Assembly: GCA_964023205.1 (NCBI GenBank)
Contig: OZ026835.1
Coordinates: 45,915,083 to 45,979,082, forward strand
Reading direction: 5' to 3'
DNA length: 64,000 nucleotides
Source of the DNA: Lutraria lutraria
Lineage: Eukaryota > Mollusca > Bivalvia > Venerida > Mactridae
Within the stretch, counting starts at the first letter, position 1, and the number at the start of each line of letters is the position of its first letter. Under the pieces are notes generated by a model, which searched no databases, was not told where the DNA came from, and saw only the letters and a list, made by a program, of their open reading frames with translations. A program made the translations under genes and the position numbers. Positions 41,489 to 55,714 of this stretch are shown here, piece by piece.

Positions 41489-44400
41489 TAGAATTGATAA
41501 AAATGGAATCCCAGAAAGGAATCCTCAAATTTAGTAAATCCAAATCCTTATATACATGTATGGGTACAAATCATAAAGTTTAATTCGAACTGGAACCATC
41601 ATACACGTGTTTAATGGTCCCAGATTCGAGTGTGAATCATGTGGTGGGAATAACCTGGAGTTATTATGTGTATAATAGTCCCCCAGAAATAACATAGTGG
41701 TGGCCAGTAATTGTTTAGATATCTGTAAAAATGATATCCAGCATGGTTGTCAAACCATTTTATCTGCATATCTAAACGTAAAAAAACGGGGCAACCGTGC
41801 AGCTAACGATATACAGAACTGATTTGTTTACCATGCGTCACGGTCTGGATTCGATATCACAATCAACAATACGTCCAATAAACATGAACATTCTAATTAT
41901 TAAAGGCAAATTTTAGGTCAAAAGACATTTTACTGATTTAAATTAAGATATTAAATCAGTTAAAATGTTTAAACTATACTACAATCATAATGTAACATTA
42001 ACAATACGACTAACTGCGAGCGTGAATATTTGAATATATTCCAGCACAGAAAACAGTTAAATCAATTTGCAGTAAAAATAATACTTTATATTACGTTAAC
42101 TCAATCCCTGTCTTCGCCAGTATACTCAGCAGTTGCACTTGTTTAACCTAGTTTATATACTACTGTATGCCATGCTATTCAGCGATTGGCTAATTCGTAA
42201 TAATCTTTTAGTATACTCTAACAAATACACGTGTACACCTCTACTAGGCCTGTTCGATTAAGAGAATACGCCGACTTTAAGTAATCGAACGCATTTTAAG
42301 AATTTAAAAAGGCTAAAATGTCGAATTCTAATGGCATTAACTTTCATGATTAAGTTAACTTATATAATTTTTATTAAAATGAGTTGTTTAATAACCAATT
42401 TTCAGATTTTTCTATTAAGCGCATAAGAAATTTGCTTAGCAAGATGGTCGCTAAGAGAGGTTAATATTGTAAATGCGAGAACTATGTATTATCAAAGAAG
42501 TCCGAGTTGACATGAATTTGACGAAGACTGGTTGGGACTAGTATGTAGAAAGAGAATATTCATTTCACGCGGTTCGACAGTATAGCGTGAAATATTTGTC
42601 TTTCCGCGTTGCATATTATTAAGGGTGTATTATACAGATATAAGTGCACGAAAATCTCGTGCGCGTAATGTTTAAAACTGTGGAATGATGTGTAATTGGT
42701 CATTCTACCGGATAGCTCTTCACAAGTTCACTTCGTATATGTGGCGACCGATTTTAGTTAGACTTGAAAGAAATCCAGCTACTTTCGAAAATAGACATAA
42801 TAAATAACTTCTTTGTCAGAGTTTGAGAGAAATTTTGAGACAACGACGACACCGTCTAGTATTATGTTTCTGTTGTGGGAAAACTGGCATTGGTGAGCTG
42901 ACAGTACTTGAGGGCGGTTCCTGATAAGCGGATAAGTAGCAATTTTCAATACTTATGTAATAATTTATCAGTCAGTCCAATTGATAAGCCAACAGATTGT
43001 AACTTTCATTAGCAAGATACTGGAGCTAACGAGTAAATGTTAGACATTTTTAACCTTTTAAACCTTTGTAGATTTAAGGTGGTTTCGGCATGACAGCCAT
43101 GTTGGAAGTACACGAAGTAGGTACAAAAATAAAGTAGGTTAGCTTTTTCTAATGACGAGGCTAAGAAACTATATGCCAAACAACTTTATAAAGGGCAATA
43201 AAAAGCAGTGAATATTAGGTTTAAAACAAAAAAGCTGCGTATTTGCAGTTGGCTTCGCAACAAATGTGATTAATCATTTAACGGTAGCGCATACCTATAA
43301 GTTGGTATTGGATTGTCCGCACATACATTCAGAGCTTTCTATATACAAAATCAGATTCGATGATCAACCAGTTGCAAGACAGTTGTTCAAGCAGGGAAAG
43401 GTTTTATTTTTCACTTAAATATATTAAAGATGTTTAACACCCCAAGGTTTTTTCATGAGCATCATGCGTATCCAGACATTTGAATTACAAAGTATTATGT
43501 CTGCAATGATTTATTATTCGGTCAATAGCAGGGAATCCTTGACAATATCATTTAAAAAAATGGCGAGGCCTAGACTTTAAAATGAAGAAGTGTTCTTTTT
43601 GGACGACGGATAACGTAGCGAGTCTACGCTCGAGGACGGGTTCCTTTTTCTAGACGATTTTTAGTCATGGGTACAATCTTATTCTAGTTGTTTTATGGGT
43701 ACATAGTATAGTGTTTATTACTAGGTAGGGAAATCCTGGTCATTTGATTGGTTAATGGTGATGACTTAATCTATTAATAGTTGATAGGTAAGAAAATCAT
43801 GCATGTATTGCTCTGTGATGTTGACCTAGATAAGTTGTTGTGTGGCATAATATATATAATGCTATTTGAAGTTCAATGTGTTTGCATCAAGCTATTATAT
43901 TCATTATACTGTACTACATGCATTTTGTTTAACTGAAAAAAAAACACAAAAAAAAAAACACTAAATATATATCGTCAAATTATTGATATTTCTTGACTGT
44001 GACCTAAGATAGCTCGGTTTGATTATGATATATTTTTGTAGGAGTTATCGCCATTGTTGAAGGTAGACAAGATTAAATCAGGCGATTTCCTTTTTTGCAT
44101 GGTGAGACCTGTATATCCGTAAGCAACGCACGTATTGGCAAATTTCATGAAATTTGTCAGTAGATAATACATGACGTAAGCAAGGGAAAATGTGTTTCGT
44201 TCACAAAATTTGCTTGTTTTATAGGTCAGTTGATTTCAATGCAAGGCGCAATAGGTCATTTGGACAGATTGATGACACGTTCATTCTATGGTTGTGTTTT
44301 AACTCATGGTAGTTGAGAAACTAGTTCTAAAGCATTAGTCGAGCTCGTTTTTTGGAAGGACAGCATAAGTCAGTCATTGGCTGTATACATGTACATGTAT

Positions 44401-45770
44401 ACATGGAACTGTTGGCTGATAAAGTCATATTTTGTGATACCAGAGGAGCTGGTTTTGATGGCTACGATGAAAACCTCGAACACATAAGGTGGTGGGCAGT
44501 TGATTTGTGACTGAGGCCGGTACGAGACTCCACATGGAGGGAACTCGAGAGTGTATACTCGGTAGTTTTGAACACAGCACGTACAAGCCTGGAAGGGCAA
44601 AATAGTGATGTGTATGTTGTACAGACATTCAGAACGTTTGTACTATACTGGAAGTAGGTAGTAATGTGTGGTCTGGGGAAAGCAGTAGGTGTGTTACACC
44701 ATAGAAATTAGCCCTAAGTTGTAATCGCAGTTTTAAAATATCAAAGCGCAGGGAGTACTGTCTGGAACGAGGTTTGGACGTGTTGGGTTGAGCCATCCTT
44801 AAGTTTAAGGCCTGTGTTATTATCGTCCAATATACTGTCTACATGTACTCAACTTCTAGCCATGTGTCATCATGTAGTTCCTCTGCTCTATGAGACAATA
44901 TCGAATGTTCCGATGCTGCTTTTGTGGAATGACTGTGTTCGGTAGGTGGCGAGTATTGTTACTTACCTGGACAGTTTGTGAATGAAGCCATTGTGTGATA
45001 ACAGTATAGATTGCCAAGGTGTTCCCGACGGATTCCTGTAGGAGACATTGTGCACTTCAGCGCGGGTCTGCATGTAAGCGGTGTGACTGTGTTGTGAGCA
45101 GAAAAGGTGTATTGCTTTAGGAGTTCCGCTCCTAACAAAGATGTGATTGTACCTTAAGTATACCTTGTTGGAAATCTGCCTTATTGGCCGCTTTTGTTTA
45201 CCAATGGAAAATTGACGGATTTTGTCGTATACTCACTCGAGTTTTGCCCAAGTAGATTAACAAAAAAGAGCTGGGATCGAAACTGTATTTTCGACGGTGT
45301 AATACTAGTACTGATCTTATAGACAAGACAGAGTCCTGCTCAGTTGTGACTTCAGCAATGTATAGCATTGAGGATCCTACCGGATCCTACTGGCAATACG
45401 TTTTTGAGTAATCTAGTCGAAACATATTAAGTGTTCGTTTTCTAAGCTAGTTACAAAAAGGATACAGTTACGTCTTAGATGCTTGTCGACTTTTGTTTTA
45501 AATATATAGTATACTTCTGTATGTTATCGTTAACTTATTGAGCATTTTTGAGAAACGACGATTTACGTTGTAATGACGTTAAGGTGTTAGCTTATATATC
45601 GTTACTTAGCCGTTAGCGACCGGAGCGTTCTACAAACAGAATATTAGTTTAAACTGTCTTTTAGATCAGGGTCAGTCAAAGTGTTGTTTGATTCCTAAAG
45701 CCGTCACTCGCTCGGCACGAATTGGATAGATTTTTATGCAAATGTTAAGCTAGTTAGCATTTTCATGTTG
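41489..45770. other. No gene recognised
   Basis: A long AT-rich stretch. I looked for splice-bounded frames, RNA genes and inverted repeats and can support none, apart from A-runs at about 43935-43960. Confidence 0.4.
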
Positions 45771-45774
45771 CAGT

Positions 45775-45945
45775 GCAATTCTTTGTAAGGTCAGTTTTCA
45801 TGTTGCAGTGCAATTCTTTGTAAGGTCAGTTTTCATGTTGCAGTGCAATTCTTTGTAAGGTCAGTTTTCATGTTGCAGTGCAATTCTTTGTAAGGTCAGT
45901 TTTCATGTTGAAGTGCAATTCTTTGTAAGGTCAGTTTTCATGAGT
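45775..45945. repeat. 35-bp tandem repeat, five copies
   Basis: The unit is GTCAGTTTTCATGTTGCAGT followed by GCAATTCTTTGTAAG. Copies are almost identical. Confidence 0.95.
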
Positions 45946-47320
45946 ACTTTCAGTGCTTTGATTTATCTTCCTTCCCGCTCTTTTAGTCTATACCGCACAG
46001 TCCGGTATGGCAAATAAGTGAAGTTGTTTGTGTTTGTTTGTAACATACAAGTAATGGTAAAGCAAAGACGAAACAACAAGATATTCCTTTATAATCTGCA
46101 CGAGCTTTTCGGGAACCTTGCTTTCATTGAAGTGTGCCTCAAATTTAAACGTTTTGACAGCTTTTAGAAGGAAAGCCGGGACCCACGCTTATTTTCGTCA
46201 CTTTTATCAATCGGTAAATGGCGAGTGCACTATTTGGTGTTTTGTATACACCAAATAAGGTAAAAATTGAAGATTTTTCCTTTGACAGATATGCGTTGTT
46301 TGATGAGTTGAAAAATGACTTCCATAAACGTATAAAAATCACGGAATCGAGTGCCTATGGTTTTAGAAGTCAACATTGAACAGAGACTTCTCAGAGTAAA
46401 ATCTGACCGTTTGATAAAATGAAAGCACTGAAGGTACTGACGGGAAGGCTTTATACAGAATTGTTGAGAATTTGTCAGTGATTAGTTGAATAAACAACAT
46501 ATTGAAGTAGGACCCATTTAAAATCTGATGTCCATAAAATAATCAGTATCAGTCGTACACAGTCTCCGAAAAATAATAAGACCGAAACCTAGGCAATACA
46601 ACAGTGTCGATACAAGCTGTGGGCGTTGTCTGGTTCCCGACTTTTCAAAGGAAAGTTAGTGATAGGGGAAGTAACTCTGGCGATGTTAATAATTATATAG
46701 TGGCCTATACAGAAACGTTTACATCTAGCGATGTAGCGAACACTTATGAATTTATAATATGGTTCAAATCTTTAATAAAAATACTTTATTTTAAATTGTT
46801 TACATAGTACAGCCGATGTTTGCAAAGAAACAATGATTAGTCCAATGTATCGTCTCATGGGACAAGCCCCCCCCCCCCCCCCCGAGGTTATAAAACTAGA
46901 GTTCAAATCTCATATTTTATCTTCTAATGTTTCTAACTTATTATGATTAGACAATTATAATATTACATGTATTATTACATTCCGACGCCATAATTGGATA
47001 TGAATATGTTTGTACTTTTTAACCATAATACGCGCGCCGTACTTTGAGAATGAATTGAGATTTGAGCTAGGACACCTTACGCAAGTTTTATAACCTTATA
47101 AATCTTAAAATAATCCTAAAAAGGTTATAGGTTAGAAACAACATTTGCATGACCTATTGCCAGAAATAGTGACTGACGCACATGTTCATTATAATAGGTT
47201 GCTAGAATGTTCACTTTGAGTTAAAATGTAAACATTTCATGTTGTCTCTTGTAAGCATGGTAAGAATTATTAACAACAGTAAATATTCTGATCAGAGGAA
47301 TTCTTACATGTATGCTTTGT
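45946..47320. other. No gene recognised; 17-base poly-C at 46867-46883
   Basis: Sequence before the large satellite array. The C17 run is the only notable feature. Confidence 0.4.
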
Positions 47321-47321
47321 G

Positions 47322-50300
47322 TTATATATATCATGGTATGTCATGGAGATGTATGTATATATCATGGTATGTCATGGAGATGTATGTATATATCATGGTT
47401 TGTCATGGAGATGTATGTATATATCATGGTTTGTCATGGAGATGTATGTATATATCATGGTATGTCATGGAGATGTATGTATATATCATGGTTTGTCATG
47501 GAGATGTATGTATATATCATGGTTTGTCATGGAGATGTATGTATATATCATGGTTTGTCATGGAGATGTATGTATATATCATGGTATGTCATGGAGATGT
47601 ATGTATATATCATGGTATGTCATGGAGATGTATGTATATATCATGGTATGTCATGGAGATGTATGTATATATCATGGTTTGTCATGGAGATGTATGTATA
47701 TATCATGGTTTGTCATGGAGATGTATGTATATATCATGGTATGTCATGGAGATGTATGTATATATCATGGTTTGTCATGGAGATGTATGTATATATCATG
47801 GTATGTCATGGAGATGTATGTATATATCATGGTATGTCATGGAGATGTATGTATATATCATGGTATGTCATGGAGATGTATGTATATATCATGGTATGTC
47901 ATGGAGATGTATGTATATATCATGGTTTGTCATGGAGATGTATGTATATATCATGGTATGTCATGGAGATGTATGTATATATCATGGTATGTCATGGAGA
48001 TGTATGTATATATCATGGTATGTCATGGAGATGTATGTATATATCATGGTATGTCATGGAGATGTATGTATATATCATGGTATGTCATGGAGATGTATGT
48101 ATATATCATGGTATGTCATGGAGATGTATGTATATATCATGGTATGTCATGGAGATGTATGTATATATCATGGTTTGTCATGGAGATGTATGTATATATC
48201 ATGGTATGTCATGGAGATGTATGTATATATCATGGTATGTCATGGAGATGTATGTATATATCATGGTATGTCATGGAGATGTATGTATATATCATGGTAT
48301 GTCATGGAGATGTATGTATATATCATGGTTTGTCATGGAGATGTATGTATATATCATGGTATGTCATGGAGATGTATGTATATATCATGGTATGTCATGG
48401 AGATGTATGTATATATCATGGTATGTCATGGAGATGTATGTATATATCATGGTATGTCATGGAGATGTATGTATATATCATGGTATGTCATGGAGATGTA
48501 TGTATATATCATGGTATGTCATGGAGATGTATGTATATATCATGGTATGTCATGGAGATGTATGTATATATCATGGTTTGTCATGGAGATGTATGTATAT
48601 ATCATGGTATGTCATGGAGATGTATGTATATATCATGGTATGTCATGGAGATGTATGTATATATCATGGTATGTCATGGAGATGTATGTATATATCATGG
48701 TATGTCATGGAGATGTATGTATATATCATGGTATGTCATGGAGATGTATGTATATATCATGGTATGTCATGGAGATGTATGTATATATCATGGTATGTCA
48801 TGGAGATGTATGTATATATCATGGTATGTCATGGAGATGTATGTATATATCATGGTATGTCATGGAGATGTATGTATATATCATGGTATGTCATGGAGAT
48901 GTATGTATCAATCATAGTTTGTCATGGAGATGTATGTATATATCATGGTTTGTCATGGAGATGTATGTATATATCATGGTATGTCATGGAGATGTATGTA
49001 TATATCATGGTATGTCATGGAGATGTATGTATATATCATAGTTTGTCATGGAGATGTATGTATATATCATGGTATGTCATGAAGATGTATGTATCAATCA
49101 TAGTTTGTCATGGAGATGTATGTATATATCATGGTATGTCATGGAGATGTATGTATATATCATGGTATGTCATGGAGATGTATGTATATATCATGGTATG
49201 TCATGGAGATGTATGTATATATCATGGTATGTCATGGAGATGTATGTATATATCATGGTATGTCATGGAGATGTATGTATATATCATGGTATGTCATGGA
49301 GATGTATGTATATATCATGGTATGTCATGGAGATGTATGTATATATCATGGTATGTCATGGAGATGTATGTATATATCATGGTATGTCATGGAGATGTAT
49401 GTATATATCATGGTATGTCATGGAGATGTATGTATATATCATGGTATGTCATGGAGATGTATGTATATATCATGGTATGTCATGGAGATGTATGTATATA
49501 TCATGGTATGTCATGGAGATGTATGTATATATCATGGTATGTCATGGAGATGTATGTATCAATCATAGTTTGTCATGGAGATGTATGTATATATCATGGT
49601 TTGTCATGGAGATGTATGTATATATCATGGTATGTCATGGAGATGTATGTATATATCATGGTATGTCATGGAGATGTATGTATATATCATAGTTTGTCAT
49701 GGAGATGTATGTATATATCATGGTATGTCATGAAGATGTATGTATCAATCATAGTTTGTCATGGAGATGTATGTATATATCATGGTATGTCATGGAGATG
49801 TATGTATATATCATGGTATGTCATGGAGATGTATGTATATATCATGGTATGTCATGGAGATGTATGTATATATCATGGTATGTCATGGAGATGTATGTAT
49901 ATATCATGGTATGTCATGGAGATGTATGTATATATCATGGTATGTCATGGAGATGTATGTATATATCATGGTTTCTCATGGAGATGTATGTATCCATCAT
50001 GGTATGTCATGGAGATGTATGTATCCATCATGGTATGTCATGGAGATGTATGTATCCATCATAGTTTGTCATGGAGATGTATGTATATATCATGGTTTCT
50101 CATGGAGATGTATGTATCCATCATGGTATGTCATGGAGATGTATGTATCCATCATGGTATGTCATGGAGATGTATGTATCCATCATGGTTTCTCATGGAG
50201 ATGTATGTATCCATCATGGTATGTCATGGAGATGTATGTATCCATCGTGGTATGTCATGGAGATGTATGTATATATCATGGTTTCTCATGGAGATGTATG

Positions 50301-50395
50301 TATCCATCATGGTATGTCATGGAGATGTATGTATCCATCATAGTTTGTCATGGAGATGTATGAAACCATCATAGTTTGTCATGGAGATGTAGGTA
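47322..50395. repeat. 31-bp minisatellite array, ~99 copies
   Basis: The unit is ATGGTATGTCATGGAGATGT followed by ATGTATATATC, with a GGTTTGTC variant scattered through it. 31 is not divisible by three, so all three plus-strand frames read through the same unit and all lack stops; the resulting 1020-, 600- and 532-residue frames are artefacts. A block of 651 bp (21 units) is duplicated: the rare variant ATCAATCATAG occurs at 48907 and 49558, and again at 49093 and 49744. From about 49970 the TATATATC part becomes TATCCATC, a transition to the next array. Confidence 0.97.
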
Positions 50396-53300
50396 TCCAT
50401 TACTGGTCATAGAGATGTATCTATCTATGGTTTCTCTGATAGATGTATGTATCCATTACTGGTCATAGAGATGTATGTATCCATGACTTGTCATAGAGAT
50501 GTATGTATCCATTACTTGTCATAGAGGTGTATGTATCCATTACTTGTCATTGAAATGTATGTTTCCATGACTTGTCATAGATATATATGTATCCATGACT
50601 TGTCATAGAGATGTATGTATCCATTACTTGTCATAGAGGTGTACGTATCCATGACTTGTCATAGAAATGTATGTATCCATGACTTGTCATACAAATGTAT
50701 GTATCCATGACTTGTCATAGAGATGTATGTATTCATTACTGGTCATAGAGATGTATGTATCCATTACTTGTCATAGAGATGTATGTATTCATGACTTGTC
50801 ATAGAGATGTATGTATCCATTACTTGTCATAGAAATGTATGTATCAATTACTGGTCATAGAAATGTATGTATCCATTACTGGTCATAGAGATGTATGTAT
50901 CCATTACTGGTCATAGAAATGTATGTATCCATGACTTGTCATAGAAATGTATGTATCCATTACTGGTCATAGAAATGTATGTATCCATGACTTGTCATAG
51001 AGATGTATGTATCCATTACTGGTCATAGAAATGTATGTATCCATGACTTGTCATAGAAATGTATGTATCCATGACTTGTCATAGAGATGTATGTATCCAT
51101 TACTGGTCATAGAAATGTATGTATCCATTACTGGTCATAGAAATGTATGTATCCATGACTTGTCATAGAAATGTATGTATCCGTTACTGGTCATAGAAAT
51201 GTATGTATCCATTACTGGTCATAGAGATGTATGTATCCATTACTGGTCATAGAAATGTATGTATCCATGACTTGTCATAGAAATGTATGTATCCATGACT
51301 TGTCATAGAGATGTATGTATCCATTACTGGTCATAGAAATGTATGTATCCATTACTGGTCATAGAGATGTATGTATCCATTACTGGTCATAGAGATGTAT
51401 GTATCCATGACTTGTCATAGAAATGTATGTATCCATTACTGGTCATAGAAATGTATGTATCCATGACTTGTCATAGATATATATGTATCCATGACTTGTC
51501 ATAGAGATGTATGTATCCATTACTTGTCATAGAGGTGTACGTATCCATGACTTGTCATAGAAATGTATGTATCCATGATTTGTCATAGAGATGTATGTAT
51601 CCATGACTTGTCATAGAGATGTATGTATCCATTACTGGTCATAGAGATGTATGTATCCATTACTGGTCATAGAAATGTAATATGTATCTATGGTTTCTCT
51701 GATAGATGTATGTATCCATTACTTGTCATAGAGATGTAATATGTATCTAGTATGGTTTCTCTGATAGATGTATGTATCCATGACTTGTCATAGAGATGTA
51801 TGTATCCATGACTTGTCATAGGGATGCACGTATCCATTACTGGTCATAGAGATGTATGTATCCATGACTTGTCATAGAGATGTTTGTATCCATGACTTGT
51901 CATAGAGATGTTTGTATCCATGACTTGTCATAGAGATGTACGTATCCATGACTTGTCATAGAGATGTTTGTATCCATGACTTGTCATAGAGATGTACGTA
52001 TCCATGACTTGTCATAGAGATGTACGTATGCATGACTTGTCATAGAGATGTTTGTATCCATGACTTGTCATAGAGATGTTTGTATCCATGACTTGTCATA
52101 GAGATGTATGTATCCATTACTGGTCATAGAAATGTATATATCCATTACTGGTCATAGAAATGTATGTATCCATGACTTGTCATAGAAATGTATGTATCCA
52201 TTACTGGTCATAGAAATGTATGTATCCATTACTGGTCATAGAGATGTATGTATCCATTACTGGTCATAGAGATGTATGTATCCATGACTTGTCATAGAAA
52301 TGTATGTATCCATTACTGGTCATAGAAATGTATGTATCCATGACTTGTCATAGATATATATGTATCCATGACTTGTCATAGAGATGTATGTATCCATTAC
52401 TTGTCATAGAGGTGTACGTATCCATGACTTGTCATAGAAATGTATGTATCCATGACTTGTCATAGAGATGTATGTATCCATGACTTGTCATAGAGATGTA
52501 TGCATCCATGACTTGTCATAGAGATGTATGTATCCATTACTGGTCATAGAGATGTATGTATCCATTACTGGTCATAGAAATGTAATATGTATCTATGGTT
52601 TCTCTGATAGATGTATGTATCCATTACTGGTCATAGAGATGTAATATGTATCTATGGTTTCTCTGATAGATGTATGTATCCATTACTTGTCATAGAGATG
52701 TAATATGTATCTAGTATGGTTTCTCTGATAGATGTATGTATCCATGACTTGTCATAGAGGTGTACGTATCCATGACTTGTCATAGAAATGTATGTATCCA
52801 TGACTTGTCATAGAGATGTATGTATCCATGACTTGTCATAGAGATGTATGCATCCATGACTTGTCATAGAGATGTATGTATCCATTACTGGTCATAGAGA
52901 TGTATGTATCCATTACTGGTCATAGAAATGTAATATGTATCTATGGTTTCTCTGATAGATGTATGTATCCATTACTGGTCATAGAGATGTAATATGTATC
53001 TATGGTTTCTCTGATAGATGTATGTATCCATTACTTGTCATAGAGATGTAATATGTATCTAGTATGGTTTCTCTGATAGATGTATGTATCCATGACTTGT
53101 CATAGAGATGTATGTATCCATGACTTGTCATAGGGATGCACGTATCCATGACTTGTCATAGAGATGTTTGTATCCATGACTTGTCATAGAGATGTTTGTA
53201 TCCATGACTTGTCATAGAGATGTTTGTATCCATGACTTGTCATAGAGATGTACGTATCCATGACTTGTCATAGAGATGTTTGTATCCATGACTTGTCATA

Positions 53301-53455
53301 GAGATGTACGTATCCATGACTTGTCATAGAGATGTACGTATCCATGACTTGTCATAGAGATGTTTGTATCCATGACTTGTCATAGAGATGTTTGTATCCA
53401 TGACTTGTCATAGAGATGTATGTATCCATGACTTGCCACGGAGATGTATGTATCC
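50396..53455. repeat. 28-bp minisatellite array related to the 31-bp array
   Basis: The unit is TATCCATGACTTGTCATAGA followed by GATGTATG, the 31-bp unit minus three bases. ATTACTGG, ATGACTTG and ATTACTTG variants mix. Longer variant units containing TAATATGTATCTATGGTTTC and TCTGATAG occur at about 51676, 51735, 52581, 52640, 52700, 52929, 52988 and 53047. A 348-bp higher-order block is duplicated (52581 to 52929, 52640 to 52988). Confidence 0.95.
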
Positions 53456-54480
53456 ATGGCGTTCAACAGATCAGTGCTACGCCCAGTGTATTCTATAAAC
53501 ATTTATTTCTGCATATTGGGTAAAGAGCTGTTGAAAACTTTATGTCCAGTTGGAAATTAAGGCTTATAGTTCGAAATGATTTGCTGCGTCTATAATATTC
53601 AATTAACGGTCAGTCACACATGTTTCCCAACAAATCTTTCAGCATAATCTAGTATGAATAGTTTAACAAGTCGACAGGTGACAGTATCGATCAGCGGAAA
53701 ATACTGTTTGTAGTTGTAAACTTGTCAAAAACATTTAATACTAGTCGATAATGCTTATCTATGCTCACTGATTGGACTGTAATCTATTTAAATTTTCTTA
53801 ATGTATTTGTTGACTTTATGTCATGTAATAAAATTGAACTAAATGTTTGAAGATAATCGTTTACAAGCAGATATAAGGATTTAGAGTGTGAAAGTTGTAT
53901 ATATACATTGTATATTCCTCAATGTATTTTACGTGTGGACTGAAATAATATCGTTAAGAGAGTATCAGTAGTGATGGACAAAACATAAAAGGTAAAATTA
54001 ATTATTTAATCGTGATTTACTTCAAACCTCATAGAAAAATGTCATATATAAGTTTGTTTTAAGATACAATGCATAACTTTATGATATAGACTGAAGTACC
54101 GTTTAAAAAGACTAGTAACTATAATATTCATAATTATAATATCATGGTTTTGCTGATCATTTATGAGTATTACTGCCATAATACTAGAATACACATGTCT
54201 TGAAATAAATTACTTAAATTAAGTTAAATGTAACAAATTTTATGCCTAATCTGGGTGCTTAGTGTTCAAAGAGCGTCAATGGAACCATATCGTCTTCAGT
54301 GATACTTTCAAGCTAAAGTTCACGTAGTAAAACCATTTAGCATTTAAACCTTTGATGTCTAAGATTCTATCATTCGTTTTATCTGCTCAATGTCCAGGAG
54401 AGAACCGGCATATGTTGCTGTAAAATCACAATCATTCCCGTACGACAGATGAACATGTTGAACAGAGAGTTAATAATGTG
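53456..54480. other. No gene recognised
   Basis: AT-rich; no supported coding or RNA feature. Upstream exons of the 55.7-kb gene could lie here, but none is identified. Confidence 0.4.
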
Positions 54481-54485
54481 ATCCT

Positions 54486-54946
54486 GCATGTCTACCAATG
54501 AATAGTATTATACATATATCTCTACCAATGAATAGTATTATGCATATATGTCTACCAATGAATAGTATTATACATATATGTCTACCAATGAATAGTATTA
54601 TATATATATGTCTACCAATGAATAGTATTATACATATATGTCTACCAATGAATAGTATTATACATATATGTCTACCAATGAATAGTATTATACATATGTC
54701 TACCAATGAATAGTACAATGTATTATACATATGTGTACCAATGAATAGTACAATGTATTATACATATGTGTACCAATGAATAGTACAATGTATTATACAT
54801 ATGTCTACCAATGAATAGTACAATGTATTATACATATGTCTACCAATGAATAGTACAATGTATTATACATATGTCTACCAATGAATAGTACAATGTATTA
54901 TACATATGTCTACCAATGAATAGTACGATGTGTTATACATATGAAC
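54486..54946. repeat. 30-bp then 35-bp tandem repeat
   Basis: The first seven copies are TCTACCAATGAATAGTATTA followed by TACATATATG (30 bp). The next seven or eight insert CAATG to give 35-bp units, with GTG/GTC variation. The expansion step is visible within the array. Open frames on both strands are artefacts. Confidence 0.95.
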
Positions 54947-55052
54947 AGTCGCCGCGTGTGTCTTGTTTCTTCATCAAGTGATAAACAATGTATTTTTCTT
55001 ACTTTGTCCATTTTATCAATGTTCCCACTGCTTGATTTGTTAAATATCTTTC

Positions 55053-55350
55053 CTAGGCACAATTCTTGAGTGGTCTGGTAGCATTGTACACACATAGTTC
55101 AGTCTGCTATGATTCTTGAGTGGTCTGGTAGCATTGTACACACATAGTTCAGTCTGCTATGATTCTTGAGTGGTCTGTTAGCATTGTACACACATAGTTC
55201 AGTCTGCTATGATTCTTGAGTGGTCTGGTAGCATTGTACACACAAAGTTCAGTCTGGTACGATTCTTGAGTTGTATACACATAGTTTAGTCTGCTATTAT
55301 TCTTGAGTGGTCTGGTAGCATTGTACACACATAGTTTAGTCTGCTATGAT
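55053..55350. repeat. 50-bp tandem repeat, five to six copies
   Basis: The unit is GATTCTTGAGTGGTCTGGTA, GCATTGTACACACATAGTTC and AGTCTGCTAT. One copy near 55260 is shortened. Confidence 0.92.
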
Positions 55351-55714
55351 TTGATGAAGACATATAATTACTAGTATTATGAAGTTTGAAAAGTTATCCA
55401 TGTAAATTGGTAGCATGTATGAACTAAATGTTGATTCGATAACACGGTGATCAATAGGCAAAATAATTGCAATTACAATTAAGCACTTAATGAATAATGT
55501 AGTAGAATCAACTCTTTGAGAACAAGATGTGAGAGCGTGATTAATTATTTCTAAGATAATTTGTCCTATATATACATGGTAATTATAAAATCGTATATAT
55601 TTCATTATGCAGAGCTTTGGTTACTATAGTATTAGCCCTTCACTATTTTATAACTATGGATGGTTACGTTTTTGGTTACGTATTTTCACATATTCTGCAG
55701 GAGTTTCAACAAGC

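Noticed and set aside
47239..50374. Very long plus-strand frames (up to 1020 codons) of Met/Cys/Trp/Tyr-rich repeats
   Set aside because: They come from a 31-bp satellite whose three frames all lack stops; all frames give the same repeating peptide and there is no promoter or splice context.
55607..55714. 36-codon N-terminal extension of the 335-aa repeat protein
   Set aside because: It precedes a splice-acceptor-like TATTCTGCAG and encodes a hydrophobic, aromatic-rich stretch unlike the rest; more likely intron.
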